A stretch of DNA of 64,000 nucleotides from Enterobacter asburiae (GTDB taxonomy: Bacteria > Pseudomonadota > Gammaproteobacteria > Enterobacterales > Enterobacteriaceae), in assembly GCF_008080435.1 (NCBI RefSeq), contig NZ_VRKN01000002.1, positions 496,001 through 560,000 of the forward strand, written 5' to 3'. The notes below the pieces were generated by a model. It was not told the DNA's origin. It did no database searches and worked only from the letters and a program-made list of their open reading frames with translations. Shown piece after piece: positions 38,045 through 48,313 of this stretch (the first letter of the stretch is position 1; each line of letters begins with the position of its first letter). The position numbers and the translations under genes are program-made.

Positions 38045-38673
38045 TGTAACGTCACCTCCTGCGCGAACTGTTTACCCAACTCCATATCCTCAGGCGGTGC
38101 ATCTTCTTTATCAAGCGAGACCGCAAAGTTCAGCGTCTCTTCGCTGGGTTTCGGGGTATGCACGCCAATTTTGCAGCTTTTTTGCAGCGCGTCCGGCAGC
38201 CGTACGTCGCTGTCTTTGTCATAGCGCATGTCGACATAGTAGGTAGGGTCAAAGGTGGAAAAGCGGTACGTTTGCCCTGCCAGCGGCTGCGGATGCGCCA
38301 GCGGAAGCACAAACGTCAGCACCGCCTGATGCCCGTTACGCGTCATACCGTATTCCGCTGGTCGGTTCAGAAATTTGACCTTTTGCCCGTTATGCCAGAA
38401 TTCAGTGAAGTAGTGCTGGCCGAGCACGTTGGCCATCACTTCCGCCGCCAGCTTTTTCCAGATTTCGTCGCCGGGCTTCGCGTTTCCCGCATCATAGAGC
38501 AGATCGGCCGAGGTGATTTCATCCATCGTCCAGCGCATCTTCAGGCCGCTCAGCTGCGTGCCGTCGGTGACCAGCTCGGTCTGGAGGTCAATAAAACTGT
38601 GAGGGTGTGCGCTGGTGGTGAAGCTGATAACCGCCAAAAATAACGCCATCGCACTTTGTTTAACTGTTTGCAT
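38035..38673 (-). CDS. DUF1007 family periplasmic protein (COG3683)
   Basis: A 212-residue protein with a signal peptide ending at SAHPHS (about residue 22), leaving a mature N-terminus with two histidines that could bind metal. DUF1007 proteins are nearly always encoded beside NicO transporters and are thought to be periplasmic partners; the mechanism is unknown. The start ATG at 38673 was preferred to the TTG one codon upstream. It leads the two-gene operon. Confidence 0.8.
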   Translation of the reverse strand: MQTVKQSAMALFLAVISFTTSAHPHSFIDLQTELVTDGTQLSGLKMRWTMDEITSADLLYDAGNAKPGDEIWKKLAAEVMANVLGQHYFTEFWHNGQKVKFLNRPAEYGMTRNGHQAVLTFVLPLAHPQPLAGQTYRFSTFDPTYYVDMRYDKDSDVRLPDALQKSCKIGVHTPKPSEETLNFAVSLDKEDAPPEDMELGKQFAQEVTLQCQ

Positions 38674-38798
38674 CAATTCCTCACGTCAAAAATTCTGTGA
38701 TGTTCCCCAGCAATCCTGAGTGAAAGGCCTGCCGGCGCGCTTTTCAGCGCTCATCCTTTAGCTATTCTTATCAAACATTCACACTGGATACCCGACAG

Positions 38799-40076
38799 AT
38801 GATGACGACGCTTGAAATTCCATCTGTGCTTTCCAGTTCGCAGCGCCGCTGCCAGGTGCTTTTGATGCTTTACCTGCCCGATGCTGCCGTCACCGCACAG
38901 AGCATAATTGCTGCCAACGGGGTGGACGACGCGATGGCACGGCAAGATATAGCCGAGACGCGCGATGAAATCCAGCGCTATCACCGGCTGGATATCGTCA
39001 CGCACCACGACGGCAGCTACCGGATTGAAGGCTCAGCCCTGAATCAGCGTTTATGCCTGCTGCACTGGCTGCGTCGGGCGCTGCGGCTTTGCCCGCAGTT
39101 TGTCTCGCACCAGTTTACCCCCGCATTAAAAACCGCGCTTAAACAATACGGCATTGCGCGGCCGCTTTACGACGATGCGAACCTGCGGGCGCTGATCAAC
39201 TTCTGCTCACGCAAGCTCCAGCGCCAGTTTGAATGCCGCGACGTCCAGTTTTTACAGCTCTATTTGCAATACTGTCTGATCCAGCATCATCTGGGTAATA
39301 CGCCGCAGTTTTCCCACATTCAGCGCAGCTGGACGCAATCGAGAGGGGAATACTTCGCCGCGCAGGAAATCGTGCGTCACTGGAAACGGCGTGTTCCGCA
39401 GGGTACGCACAGTGATGAACAATTGTTCCTCGCGCTGTTGTTTATGATGCTACGCACACCCGATCCGGTGCTCGACAGACATCAGCAGGATCAGCGTCTG
39501 CGTCGCACCATTGTACGGATGATTGCCCGCTTTCGGGCGCAAACCGGGATGAACTTCAGCGATGAACAGGGGCTGACCGATCAGCTCTATATCCATCTCG
39601 CTCAGGCGCTGGACCGCTCGCTGTTTGAGATCGGCATCGACAATAGCCTGCCGGAGGAGATCCATCGTCTCTATCCCCGGCTGTTACGCACCACGAAGGA
39701 AGCGCTGTTTGAGCTGGAAGCGGAATTTGGGCTGCGTTTTTCTGATGAAGAGATGAGTCTGGTGGCAGTGATTTTTGGTGCCTGGCTGATGCAGGAGACC
39801 GATCTGCACGAAAAACAGGTGGTCCTGCTGACAGGGGAAGATAAGGAATGCGAAGCATTGATTGAACAGCAGCTGCGCGAACTGACGCTACTCCCGCTCA
39901 ATATTCGCTATCTCACGCTACAGGCGTTTCAAAAAGAAGGCGCGCCGCGTGAGGCTTCGCTGGTGATCACGCCCTATCCTACCGCGCTGCCGCTGTTCTC
40001 GCCGCCGCTGATCCACGCCGTCGAGGCGTTGAACGCGCAGCAGCAAGAACATATTCGCGCGATGCTGGAATCGTAG
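38799..40076 (+). CDS. csiE: Stationary-phase inducible protein CsiE
   Basis: A 425-residue protein of E. coli CsiE type, induced on carbon starvation by RpoS and cAMP-CRP in E. coli. It has an N-terminal HTH-like region and PRD-type domains as in BglG/MtlR regulators; no EII domain is present. Role unknown. The N-terminus MMTTLEIPSVLSSSQRRCQ aligns with the E. coli protein from the first residue. Its stop abuts the hcaT stop (convergent). Confidence 0.93.
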   Translation: MMTTLEIPSVLSSSQRRCQVLLMLYLPDAAVTAQSIIAANGVDDAMARQDIAETRDEIQRYHRLDIVTHHDGSYRIEGSALNQRLCLLHWLRRALRLCPQFVSHQFTPALKTALKQYGIARPLYDDANLRALINFCSRKLQRQFECRDVQFLQLYLQYCLIQHHLGNTPQFSHIQRSWTQSRGEYFAAQEIVRHWKRRVPQGTHSDEQLFLALLFMMLRTPDPVLDRHQQDQRLRRTIVRMIARFRAQTGMNFSDEQGLTDQLYIHLAQALDRSLFEIGIDNSLPEEIHRLYPRLLRTTKEALFELEAEFGLRFSDEEMSLVAVIFGAWLMQETDLHEKQVVLLTGEDKECEALIEQQLRELTLLPLNIRYLTLQAFQKEGAPREASLVITPYPTALPLFSPPLIHAVEALNAQQQEHIRAMLES

Positions 40077-41216
40077 TTACGCGCGTGCAGCCACTTTGGG
40101 ACGAACAAACATCGCCGGTAGCGCAACCAGCGCCATCACCCAGAACACGCTATGTCCCAGGTGCTGGTAAAGGAAGCCGGCAAAGACCGTCATCACCGCA
40201 ATACTGCCGCCCATCGCCACCGCAGAATAAACAGCCTGCAGACGAATCACGTCCCCACCCTCACGCGCAGAGATGTAGCGCATCGCCGCCAGATGGCAGA
40301 CGGTGAAGGTCCCGCAGTGCAGGATCTGCGCCACAATCAGCCACGGCAGTTCGGTGGTCCAGCCCATAATACCCCAGCGTGCCACGCCGCACACGGCGGA
40401 AAGCAGCAGCAGATCGCGCGCACCAAAACGACGGAACAGCTTTTTGCTGAGCGCAAAGATGATCACTTCCGCAACCACGCCAAGTGACCACAGGTAACCC
40501 ACCGCAGAGGCAGAGTAGCCCGCCCCCTGCCAGTAGATGGCACTAAAGCCATAGTAGGCTGCATGCGCTCCCTGAAGCAGACAGACGCACGCCAGAAAAC
40601 GCCAGCTTTGTGCCACCAGGCTCCGCCAGGCGGGCCAGCCGGCGCTCTCCTGATGGCGGTTTTCTCCTTGCGGCATCACCGACGGGCGCAGCAACATCCC
40701 CAGCAGCATGGAGGCAATACCCACACTCAACAGCGCAAGGATGGCGTGATAGTCATACAGGCTGACCAGTTTGCCCACCAGCGCCGAGCCAATCACGAAG
40801 GCAATCGAGCCCCACAGACGCACGCGGCCATAGTCCATGGTGATCTGTTTTTGCCAGGTGTTTGCCAGAGCATCCGTTAAGGGCACCAGCGGCGAGAAAA
40901 ACAGGTTAAAGCCAACCATGATCACCATCAGCCAGGCGAACTGATGGCTGACCCAGAAGCAGGCGACAAAGACCAGCGTCAGGAGCGCCAGAATACGCAC
41001 GGCTTTAATCAGTAAGGAGGGATCGCTGACGCGCGGCGCAATCAGCAGGCTGCCCAAAAATCGCGCCACCAGGCCTGCGCCAAGCAGAACACCGATGGTC
41101 TCAGGGGTAAGACCGATTCCTTTGAGCCAGACGCTCCAGAAAGGCAGAAAAATACCGTAACTAAAGAAGTAGGTGAAGTAGCTGAGCGCCAGCCAGCGTG
41201 TGGAATGCAAGACCAT
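40077..41216 (-). CDS. hcaT: MFS transporter HcaT (3-phenylpropionate family)
   Basis: A 379-residue major facilitator with 12 membrane segments, same length as E. coli HcaT, which is annotated as a 3-phenylpropionic acid transporter of the LacY-like branch. The start MVLHSTRWLALSYF at 41216 was chosen because the family begins there; the longer frame adds 18 polar residues. The hcaR and hcaEFCBD genes that follow in E. coli are missing, so its substrate here may differ. Confidence 0.9.
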   Translation of the reverse strand: MVLHSTRWLALSYFTYFFSYGIFLPFWSVWLKGIGLTPETIGVLLGAGLVARFLGSLLIAPRVSDPSLLIKAVRILALLTLVFVACFWVSHQFAWLMVIMVGFNLFFSPLVPLTDALANTWQKQITMDYGRVRLWGSIAFVIGSALVGKLVSLYDYHAILALLSVGIASMLLGMLLRPSVMPQGENRHQESAGWPAWRSLVAQSWRFLACVCLLQGAHAAYYGFSAIYWQGAGYSASAVGYLWSLGVVAEVIIFALSKKLFRRFGARDLLLLSAVCGVARWGIMGWTTELPWLIVAQILHCGTFTVCHLAAMRYISAREGGDVIRLQAVYSAVAMGGSIAVMTVFAGFLYQHLGHSVFWVMALVALPAMFVRPKVAARA

Positions 41217-41289
41217 GAATCCCTCCCGAAATGGAGGCGATAGTCTGGCGCTAAACGTTGGGTGACGCAAGTCTCAAATTAACAACAAA

Positions 41290-42138
41290 TTAACATTTCT
41301 CTCCCAATGAATTGACCAGAATTGTCATCGAAAAATGGGTTTTCTCCCCCAGAGAAAGCATCACCAAACCAGGTTGTCCCGGCATGTGGTGGGCGTCCAC
41401 CGGGTGGCTTTGCGGCTCCAGACAGAGAAATGGCTGACCCGACATTCTGAACAGCATCAACCAGGGAGTTTGCGATAGAAGTGTGATTTCCATCTCATTA
41501 TTTCGTAAGTGTGCCTGCCCGCTCCAGCCGGAATAGCAGACATTCAGCCAGTCATCGCATCCGTACCGGGCCGCCTGAAAATTGACGTGAGCCGGCAATT
41601 CCCCTTGCCACTGCAGCGGCAAATGGTGCTCCCCTTCAGGCCAGTAGCCGCTGGCGCTGAACTGCACGCTATTTCCATTTTGAAAAAAGAACCAGGGGTG
41701 GAACCCCAGCCCGTATAGCATCGGCTCAGCCCCGCAGTGGGTGAGCGTCAGGCTGGCATGGAACGCGTTCTCGACAAGCTGGTAATGCAATTGCGCCTGA
41801 TAATCGAACCCACAGGGGTCAACGCTGCGTAACCGCAGCACGCATGCGGTGGCAGAACGGGAAGCAACCTGCCACGCGTTGAGCCACCCGTCTCCGTGCA
41901 GATAAAACGTGGCATCACGCGGGCTTTGCGGTAACTCCACCTCTCGCCCCTGCAGCATAAACCGATTCCCGGCGACCCGATTAGCCAGAGGCAGCATTGG
42001 GAACAGAGAGGGTTGCCCCTCAGGCGCCAGCAGAACGGGACGGCTGAAGCGGGTCGAGTCCAGCAGCTCTATCGCACCACCTTGCGGATCAACGCGCATC
42101 CGAAGATGCACGTTTTCCAGAGTAAACGCCCGCGCCAT
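41290..42138 (-). CDS. yphB: Aldose 1-epimerase family protein YphB
   Basis: A 282-residue galactose-mutarotase-like beta-sandwich enzyme, predicted to interconvert anomers of an aldose. LPLANRVAGNRF near residue 50 and the HGDGWLNAW segment near 80 resemble the substrate-site motifs. The ATG at 42138 overlaps the stop of the upstream transporter (TGATG), so translation is coupled. The family substrate is unknown; the transporter partner suggests a hexose or pentose. Confidence 0.88.
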   Translation of the reverse strand: MARAFTLENVHLRMRVDPQGGAIELLDSTRFSRPVLLAPEGQPSLFPMLPLANRVAGNRFMLQGREVELPQSPRDATFYLHGDGWLNAWQVASRSATACVLRLRSVDPCGFDYQAQLHYQLVENAFHASLTLTHCGAEPMLYGLGFHPWFFFQNGNSVQFSASGYWPEGEHHLPLQWQGELPAHVNFQAARYGCDDWLNVCYSGWSGQAHLRNNEMEITLLSQTPWLMLFRMSGQPFLCLEPQSHPVDAHHMPGQPGLVMLSLGEKTHFSMTILVNSLGEKC

Positions 42139-43574
42139 CAATGGGCCTGCTTTTGCTTAGCACCGTGCACCACTGCGTGCCGTTGCGCTAGCTGGGTTTC
42201 GAGTGCTTCCAGTGTTACACCTTTTGTTTCCGGGACATTTCGCAGAATGTAGATAAAGCCCATCGCACAGATGATCCCGTACAGCAGGAAGCTGCCTGAC
42301 GCACCTAGTCCGGCATTCAGCAGCGGGAAGGTATAGGTCAGCAGGAAACAGGCGATCCATAGCGCCAGCGTCCCGAGCGAAATTGCCATGCCGCGCACGC
42401 GGTTGGGGAAGATCTCAGAGAGAAGCACCCAGGTTACCGGGGCCAGCGTCAGGGCATAAATTGCAATCGCCGCGAGCACCAGCACCAGTACCGGCCAGCC
42501 CATGATCCCCAGTGCATAGGAACCGGCAATCAGCACGTAGATGACCGTAAGGCCACTCGCGCCCAGCAGCATCAGCTTGCGGCGCCCAAGTTTGTCCACC
42601 AGCGGTAATGCCGCAATGGTAAATACCAGGTTGATAATGCCGGTCGCAACGATCGATTTCAGCGTCCCGTTGATATCAAACCCAGCGGAAGCAAATATCT
42701 CCTGCGCGTAGTTGAAGATGACGTTGATCCCACACCATTGCTGGAATACCGCCAGCACCATTCCGATGATGACAATGGGCTTAATCTGCGGAGAGAGTAA
42801 TGCAGAGTAAGAGACCGTATTGTTGTTCTTCACCAGCGTCTGGGCTATCTCCTGCAAGGTCCGACTGGCATAAGAGGCGGATCCAATACGTTCAAGGGTG
42901 TGGCGGGCACGCTCTGGCTTGCCTGCTTTCATCAGCCAGCGCGGCGACTCCGGCACCAGAAACATCAGCACCAGAAAGAGCAAGGCGGGCAGCAGCTCTG
43001 CGCCAAACATCCAGCGCCAGCCCATTTGACCGTTCCAGGTGTTGAGGATAGCTTGCTGCGTGGCGCCGCCGGCAACAGGATCGGCAATCATCAGATTAAC
43101 CAGCTGTGCCGCCAGAACGCCAATCACGATAGTCAGCTGGTTCACAGCCACAAAGCGGCCGCGCTTTTCCGCCGGACTGACTTCGGCGATATAGAGTGGA
43201 CTCAACGCCGAGGCCAGACCGATCCCCACCCCACCGACAATGCGGTAGACAACAAACAGATCGAAATTGCTTGCCAGCGCCGTACCCAACGCAGAGGCGC
43301 TGAAAAGAATGGCCGAAAGAATAAGTGGGATTTTTCGCCCGAAGCGTTCTGCGCACCAGCCCGACATCATCGCACCGAAAATGCATCCAGCCAGGGCAGA
43401 ACTCATCGCCCACCCGGACTGAGCAGGATCGGTGATCGAGAAGTACGCTTCATAAAACGGCTTCGCACCGCCAATCACCACCCAGTCGTAACCAAACAAT
43501 AATCCACCGCAGGCCGCCACCAGACAGATAGTCCAGACGTAGCCCATTTTAAGATGTGTCTGCGCGTTATTCAT
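42138..43574 (-). CDS. MFS sugar porter (sugar:H+ symporter)
   Basis: A 478-residue transporter of the sugar porter family (XylE/GalP/AraE type) with 12 membrane segments. Diagnostic motifs are GGLLFGYDWVVIGG near residue 24, RxGRK-type AERFGRKIPL, PESPRWLM, and PETKGVTLEALE near the C-terminus. The start at 43574 follows AGAGGAA. It is translationally coupled to yphB and lies downstream of yphG. In E. coli this place holds the yphDEF ABC transporter and the dehydrogenase yphC. The sugar is not known. Confidence 0.9.
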   Translation of the reverse strand: MNNAQTHLKMGYVWTICLVAACGGLLFGYDWVVIGGAKPFYEAYFSITDPAQSGWAMSSALAGCIFGAMMSGWCAERFGRKIPLILSAILFSASALGTALASNFDLFVVYRIVGGVGIGLASALSPLYIAEVSPAEKRGRFVAVNQLTIVIGVLAAQLVNLMIADPVAGGATQQAILNTWNGQMGWRWMFGAELLPALLFLVLMFLVPESPRWLMKAGKPERARHTLERIGSASYASRTLQEIAQTLVKNNNTVSYSALLSPQIKPIVIIGMVLAVFQQWCGINVIFNYAQEIFASAGFDINGTLKSIVATGIINLVFTIAALPLVDKLGRRKLMLLGASGLTVIYVLIAGSYALGIMGWPVLVLVLAAIAIYALTLAPVTWVLLSEIFPNRVRGMAISLGTLALWIACFLLTYTFPLLNAGLGASGSFLLYGIICAMGFIYILRNVPETKGVTLEALETQLAQRHAVVHGAKQKQAH

Positions 43575-43642
43575 GTTGATTCCTCTATAAGGGAAACGCA
43601 GGGAACAGTAGGGTTTGGGCGGGGATCCCGCCCGGTTCAGGT

Positions 43643-46600
43643 TCAGGCAAAGATGCCGCATCGCTGCGCGTGTAAAATAAGATGCGCTTTATCATGAGCT
43701 GGATTTATCGCCAGAAGTTGCTGCATCGCCCTCTGGCTCGCCGGGATGTCTCCCAGCCCCAGATGCCCCAGCGCCTCAATAAACAGGCAGTGCTGCTGGT
43801 GTTGCGGCGTCGCAGGCGTATCGAGAACCACCAGATCCGGAAGCGATACGGCAAAGAAATCGGCTTCGGGAATATCGTTGCGGTGATGCTCAACCCATTC
43901 CAGGAAGTGGCGGAAGTGCTGTTCTGCCTCTGTCGTGTGACCACCGGCCCGAAGCGCCATACCCTGCCAGAAGAGATAGTCAGCGGGCTGGTCGTTATAG
44001 TAGCGACCCGCGTCCAGCGTTACGCCGCCACGCGAGGCATGCTGGAAGTACATTTGCGCCTGCTGCAGGTCGCCCTTTTGTGCCGCGCAGACGCCCTGCA
44101 AATAGCGAATGTCATTATCCGTCTGACCCGGCAGGCGCCCCTCTCCCAGGTTATGCGGATAATGAAGCGCATCCTCCAGCAGACACACAGCCGTGGTGAT
44201 GTCATTCCCGACGATGGCCTCTAACGCCCGGTGCATTTGGTTGAGCAGGTATTGCCCGGTAACCTTGCCCTCGCCGCCCTCCCATGGATGAAACTGACGG
44301 GTCTGCAGGATCTTCGCGGCGGCGGAATAATGTCCCTGACTATTCCACAGGCTCAACAGCTCCGCGGTGAGATCGTCACGACGCAGAACGACCTGCTGGC
44401 GAGAGTCGAGCATACTCAGGCGCTCATTCACCGCCGTGGCCGCCAGTTTTTTCAGATAATCCAGTTCAAAGAGAAAACGAGCATTATCCGGCTCAGCATC
44501 AACTGCCCGCTGCAGGCAGGCCAACGCAGTGTCTTTGTCGTGCTGTTTATTCCAGGCGTAGATCCCGAGCAGTCGGTGCGCAGGTGCATAGTCCGGCAGT
44601 TGTGTTAGGGTCTCGCGCCAGCATGAAACCGCCTCGTCATACCGGCGTTTGCTGTACCAGAAACAGCCAAGCAGATACCCGGCAAAGGCATCGTCTTTAA
44701 GGGTTTGCAGCATCTGAACTTCATCAGGCGTATTGGGGAAACGGACATGCAGTGCATGACAGCGCTGCGCTGCGGCCAGTAAGGCCTGCCGCACGTCGGC
44801 CTGACAGGTGAGTGATACTTGCCATAACAACGGAAGGGTTTCGTGGCAGTCCAGCAACATCAGGACGTTGAGTGCATCCTCTTTGCGCCCCAGGGAGACC
44901 AGCCACCCGGCCAGCATGCTGGCGTTGACCCCGCGACGCCCGGTGACCTGCAACAGCTTCTCCTCTGAAGCGGTGTCCTGTGCGATCAGCCAGCGCGCGC
45001 AGTGAAGCGCATAGCTCAGTGGGTAGTGCGTCAGACTCTGACTGATGAAGTCGAGCGCCTCTTCCTGCTGACCGCAGTCGCAGAGTGCCAGCGCCTTAAG
45101 CCCCATTGCCAGATGGTTTGCCCCATTCACCTGCAGGCTAACAGTGACTTTTTCAAGAGCCTCTTTGGCATCGCCGCGCTTCATTGCCAGACGCGCCAGC
45201 GCCCAGAATGCCGCATCCCGACAGTTACCGCTCCAGGACGCTTTAAAGTAGTGATCCCATGCCCCCGTCTCATCTCCCTGCCGCTCAAGCGACGTAGCCA
45301 ACAGCATACTGGCCTCACCGTCACGCGGATTTTTATTCAGTTGATGAGCACGCACCAGCGCGGCGCGGGCGCACTGCTCTGCCTGCGTCCAGTCGGCAGC
45401 GTTAAACGCCAGCGTGCCCAGGGCAACATTGTTGCGATAATCGTTGGGATCGAGCTCAACCGCACGGCGGTAATAGTCAGCGGCAAAGCGGCTCGCATGG
45501 TTGTACTGTTCCAGATGCTGCCCAATAAAATAGAGTTCATCCGCGTTAGTGATGTTTTCAGGCATCGCCGGGGCGCGAGCCGGATCGGGCAACGCCGTTT
45601 CCTGCATCTCATGCTCCTGATAGTGCAGCAGCGTCCGGCCCTCAGCGGTCTTAACCGTCATGGTTAAACGCTGTGGATAGTTATCCGGCAAACTTTGTTG
45701 CCAGCTCTCCCCCGGCGCCAGCGTCAGAGGAGCTTCAAAGATGGGCTGCCGATCGGCACTCACATCAACCAGAATGTTGTCCAGCGGCGCGATGGCATAG
45801 ATCCCCAGCTGTAGCTGTTGCGACGCTCTCACCAGCTTTATCGTCAGTTGAGTGTTGGCGTTTTGCACCATCCCCAGATCGCTGTAGGGAAGGAAATTCT
45901 GAACAAAGATCTTCTCTTCAAACGGTGCGAGCCAGGTGAAATCTGGCTGATTGTCGGTGAACACACCTGTCATCAGTTCGATGTAGGGGCCATTTTCGTC
46001 GGTCAGGTTGCGGTCCCACGCCTGGCCAAAATCACCATATCCCCAGCTCCACTGCTTTTTGCCTGGTGAAATGTGGTGATCGGCAACATGCAGCAGACCG
46101 CCTTGTTCATCATGATGGTATGCCCCGACAAAATCGTAATCTGATTTCTCTGCCATGTAAGAGGTAGGAACAGGCACATTCCTGTAACGCGAAATATCGA
46201 CCCCGGCCGAGTAGTCCACCTTATAGTAAGTGCCTGTGGCAATCGGGAAAGCGGAGACATCACGTTTGCCATGATCGAACACGGCCGTGACATCCGGCGG
46301 GAAGACGCTCTGATGCGCATCACCGCCTTTGACGGCAGGATTTGCCCACCACAGAAAATGGCGTGGGGTCGCATTGCCGTTAAAGACTTTGCCGGTGATT
46401 TCGATCAGCGCGCGATCGGGGTAAAGCGTAAAGCCGGTCATCACCTGCAGTCCACGCATGGGCTCCACTTCGCCCATCCAGACGGTTTGCGCACCGTTTT
46501 CACCCGCCTGAAGGGTAAAATCAACGGGCTTAAACGTGGTTGGGCGATGGTGCTGCGGCCAGTTAAACTCAATTCCGCCGGAGATCCACGGCCCAAGCAG

Positions 46601-46918
46601 CCCCACCAGCGCGGGTTTCACCACGTCGTTGTAATAGACGAAATCGCGCTGCTTCACTTTATCGTAAGCGCGATGAATACGGCCGCCCAGTTCAGGCAGT
46701 AGCATCACGCGAATAAAATCATTCTCCAGCCATACCGCCTGATAGTCGCGCATTTCGCGCTCGCCGGTCAGCGTATCAATGACCCCGTAAGGGTACACCG
46801 CGCCTGAGGAGCCCTGATAGACGCGCTTCTCCAGAAACATGGGATTAGGATCTTCTGCCCCTGTCGTCCACGTAGGAAGGGTTACCGTTTCTTGCCATAC
46901 CTTAACTAAGCCGTGCAT
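43643..46918 (-). CDS. yphG: DUF5107/TPR protein YphG
   Basis: A 1091-residue protein without signal peptide. The N-terminal 400 or so residues match the DUF5107 beta-sandwich, which is related to aldose-epimerase folds. The rest is a chain of TPR repeats (for example FAADYYRRAVELDPNDYRN near residue 470). Length equals E. coli YphG, of unknown function. The start at 46918 has GGAGAG upstream. It is divergent from the ROK regulator yphH and heads the yphG-MFS-yphB operon. The combination points to handling or sensing a carbohydrate. Confidence 0.9.
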   Translation of the reverse strand: MHGLVKVWQETVTLPTWTTGAEDPNPMFLEKRVYQGSSGAVYPYGVIDTLTGEREMRDYQAVWLENDFIRVMLLPELGGRIHRAYDKVKQRDFVYYNDVVKPALVGLLGPWISGGIEFNWPQHHRPTTFKPVDFTLQAGENGAQTVWMGEVEPMRGLQVMTGFTLYPDRALIEITGKVFNGNATPRHFLWWANPAVKGGDAHQSVFPPDVTAVFDHGKRDVSAFPIATGTYYKVDYSAGVDISRYRNVPVPTSYMAEKSDYDFVGAYHHDEQGGLLHVADHHISPGKKQWSWGYGDFGQAWDRNLTDENGPYIELMTGVFTDNQPDFTWLAPFEEKIFVQNFLPYSDLGMVQNANTQLTIKLVRASQQLQLGIYAIAPLDNILVDVSADRQPIFEAPLTLAPGESWQQSLPDNYPQRLTMTVKTAEGRTLLHYQEHEMQETALPDPARAPAMPENITNADELYFIGQHLEQYNHASRFAADYYRRAVELDPNDYRNNVALGTLAFNAADWTQAEQCARAALVRAHQLNKNPRDGEASMLLATSLERQGDETGAWDHYFKASWSGNCRDAAFWALARLAMKRGDAKEALEKVTVSLQVNGANHLAMGLKALALCDCGQQEEALDFISQSLTHYPLSYALHCARWLIAQDTASEEKLLQVTGRRGVNASMLAGWLVSLGRKEDALNVLMLLDCHETLPLLWQVSLTCQADVRQALLAAAQRCHALHVRFPNTPDEVQMLQTLKDDAFAGYLLGCFWYSKRRYDEAVSCWRETLTQLPDYAPAHRLLGIYAWNKQHDKDTALACLQRAVDAEPDNARFLFELDYLKKLAATAVNERLSMLDSRQQVVLRRDDLTAELLSLWNSQGHYSAAAKILQTRQFHPWEGGEGKVTGQYLLNQMHRALEAIVGNDITTAVCLLEDALHYPHNLGEGRLPGQTDNDIRYLQGVCAAQKGDLQQAQMYFQHASRGGVTLDAGRYYNDQPADYLFWQGMALRAGGHTTEAEQHFRHFLEWVEHHRNDIPEADFFAVSLPDLVVLDTPATPQHQQHCLFIEALGHLGLGDIPASQRAMQQLLAINPAHDKAHLILHAQRCGIFA

Positions 46919-46971
46919 GCCGCTCTCCACTAAATGAAATAGAGTAAAAACAGGAATGGCTCGAGTTTATA

Positions 46972-47007
46972 GCGTGAATTTGCTGTTAAAATGCGCATCG
47001 TTCACGC
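46972..47007. promoter_or_regulatory. Inverted repeat in the yphG-yphH divergent promoter
   Basis: GCGTGAA at 46972-46978 and TTCACGC at 47001-47007 form a perfect 7-bp inverted repeat, 22 bases apart, in the 113-base gap between the divergent genes. It is a candidate operator for YphH. Confidence 0.45.
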
Positions 47008-47031
47008 AATACAGTTAAGGGAGTTAAGTAT

Positions 47032-48225
47032 ATGTTGCGACCAGGTTTAAATAATGCCCGGGTTCGTCAGGCTAATAAGGTGATATTTCTGTCGCATCTG
47101 TGGCGTGAAAAACAACTGAGTAAATCGCGCCTGGCGCAACTGACGGGACTGTCGATCCCGGCGGTGAGCAACATTCTTGAAGAGCTGCTTGATGAGGGAC
47201 GAATCAGCCATTCAGCTGAAAAATTGAGCGCGCGCGGCCTGAACAGCGGGAGCTATCAGATCCCTGCGCAGGGTGCATGGACTCTGTGCATGGCCGTTTC
47301 TCCTACCAGCATTGAATGTCAGCTTGCGGATGCGCGCCTCCTGGCAGTGGGCGATCTTCAGCATATCACCATCCATGCACCTGACCCGCAGGCGCTTCTC
47401 AGTGAGATAGCAACCTGCTGGCGTGAGTACCATCAACGCTATCCGGAGCAGCGCATTAACCTGGCGCTGGGCGTACACGGGCAGGTCGACCCGGTCACCG
47501 GAGTCTCGCAAACCATGCCGCAGGCACAATGGAAAACCCCGGTGGAAATGAAATACCTGCTAGAAGATCGGTTAAAAACCCACATCAGAATAGATAACGA
47601 CTGCGTGATGCTGGCGCTGGCGGAAAAGTGGCAAAACCGTGGGGCGGAGCAGGATTTTTGCGTCATCAACGTCGACTACGGTATTGGCTCATCTTTTGTG
47701 ATAAACGATCAGATTTATCGCGGTAATCTGTATGGCAGCGGTCAGATTGGCCACACCATTGTAAACCCGGACGGCAACGCCTGTGACTGTGGCCGATACG
47801 GTTGCCTTGAAACCATTGCCTCGCTGAGCGCCCTGAAGAAGCAGGCCAGCATCTGGTTGAAAACACAGCCGGGCGCAGATTTCTCACCGGACCAACTCAC
47901 AACCCGTGCGCTGATCCACGCCTGGCATCAGGGGGATATTCGGGTTCAGGCATGGGTAGAAAATGCGGCGAATGCGATCGGTCTGAGTCTGTATAATTTT
48001 CTGAATATCCTGAATATTAATCAGATATGGCTCTACGGACGCAGCTGTGCGTTTGGTGAAAGGTGGCTCAATGCCATCACGCAGCAGACCGGGTTTAACC
48101 CTTTCGACAAAAACGATGGACCGGGGATAAAAGCAACGCATATTAGTTTTGGGCAACTTACCCGCGCGCAGCAAATTCTGGGGATTGGTTATTTATATGT
48201 GGAATCGCAGTTGAGCGAATCATGA
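47032..48225 (+). CDS. yphH: ROK family transcriptional regulator YphH
   Basis: A 397-residue repressor-type ROK protein, same length as E. coli YphH. It has an N-terminal winged helix (about 15-75, [19 protein letters not shown]) and a ROK sugar-binding domain with the zinc motif [10 protein letters not shown] near residue 248. It probably controls the divergent yphG-MFS-yphB operon in response to a sugar. A GGGAG site precedes the start. Confidence 0.92.
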   Translation: MLRPGLNNARVRQANKVIFLSHLWREKQLSKSRLAQLTGLSIPAVSNILEELLDEGRISHSAEKLSARGLNSGSYQIPAQGAWTLCMAVSPTSIECQLADARLLAVGDLQHITIHAPDPQALLSEIATCWREYHQRYPEQRINLALGVHGQVDPVTGVSQTMPQAQWKTPVEMKYLLEDRLKTHIRIDNDCVMLALAEKWQNRGAEQDFCVINVDYGIGSSFVINDQIYRGNLYGSGQIGHTIVNPDGNACDCGRYGCLETIASLSALKKQASIWLKTQPGADFSPDQLTTRALIHAWHQGDIRVQAWVENAANAIGLSLYNFLNILNINQIWLYGRSCAFGERWLNAITQQTGFNPFDKNDGPGIKATHISFGQLTRAQQILGIGYLYVESQLSES

Positions 48226-48313
48226 CTGGCATTTTTATGAAAAAAAGCTGAATGGCGAGCTGTCGGTTTGTGTAGTAGCTTTAAAGCAGGTCCCACCGAA
48301 AAAAGAGCCTGCT

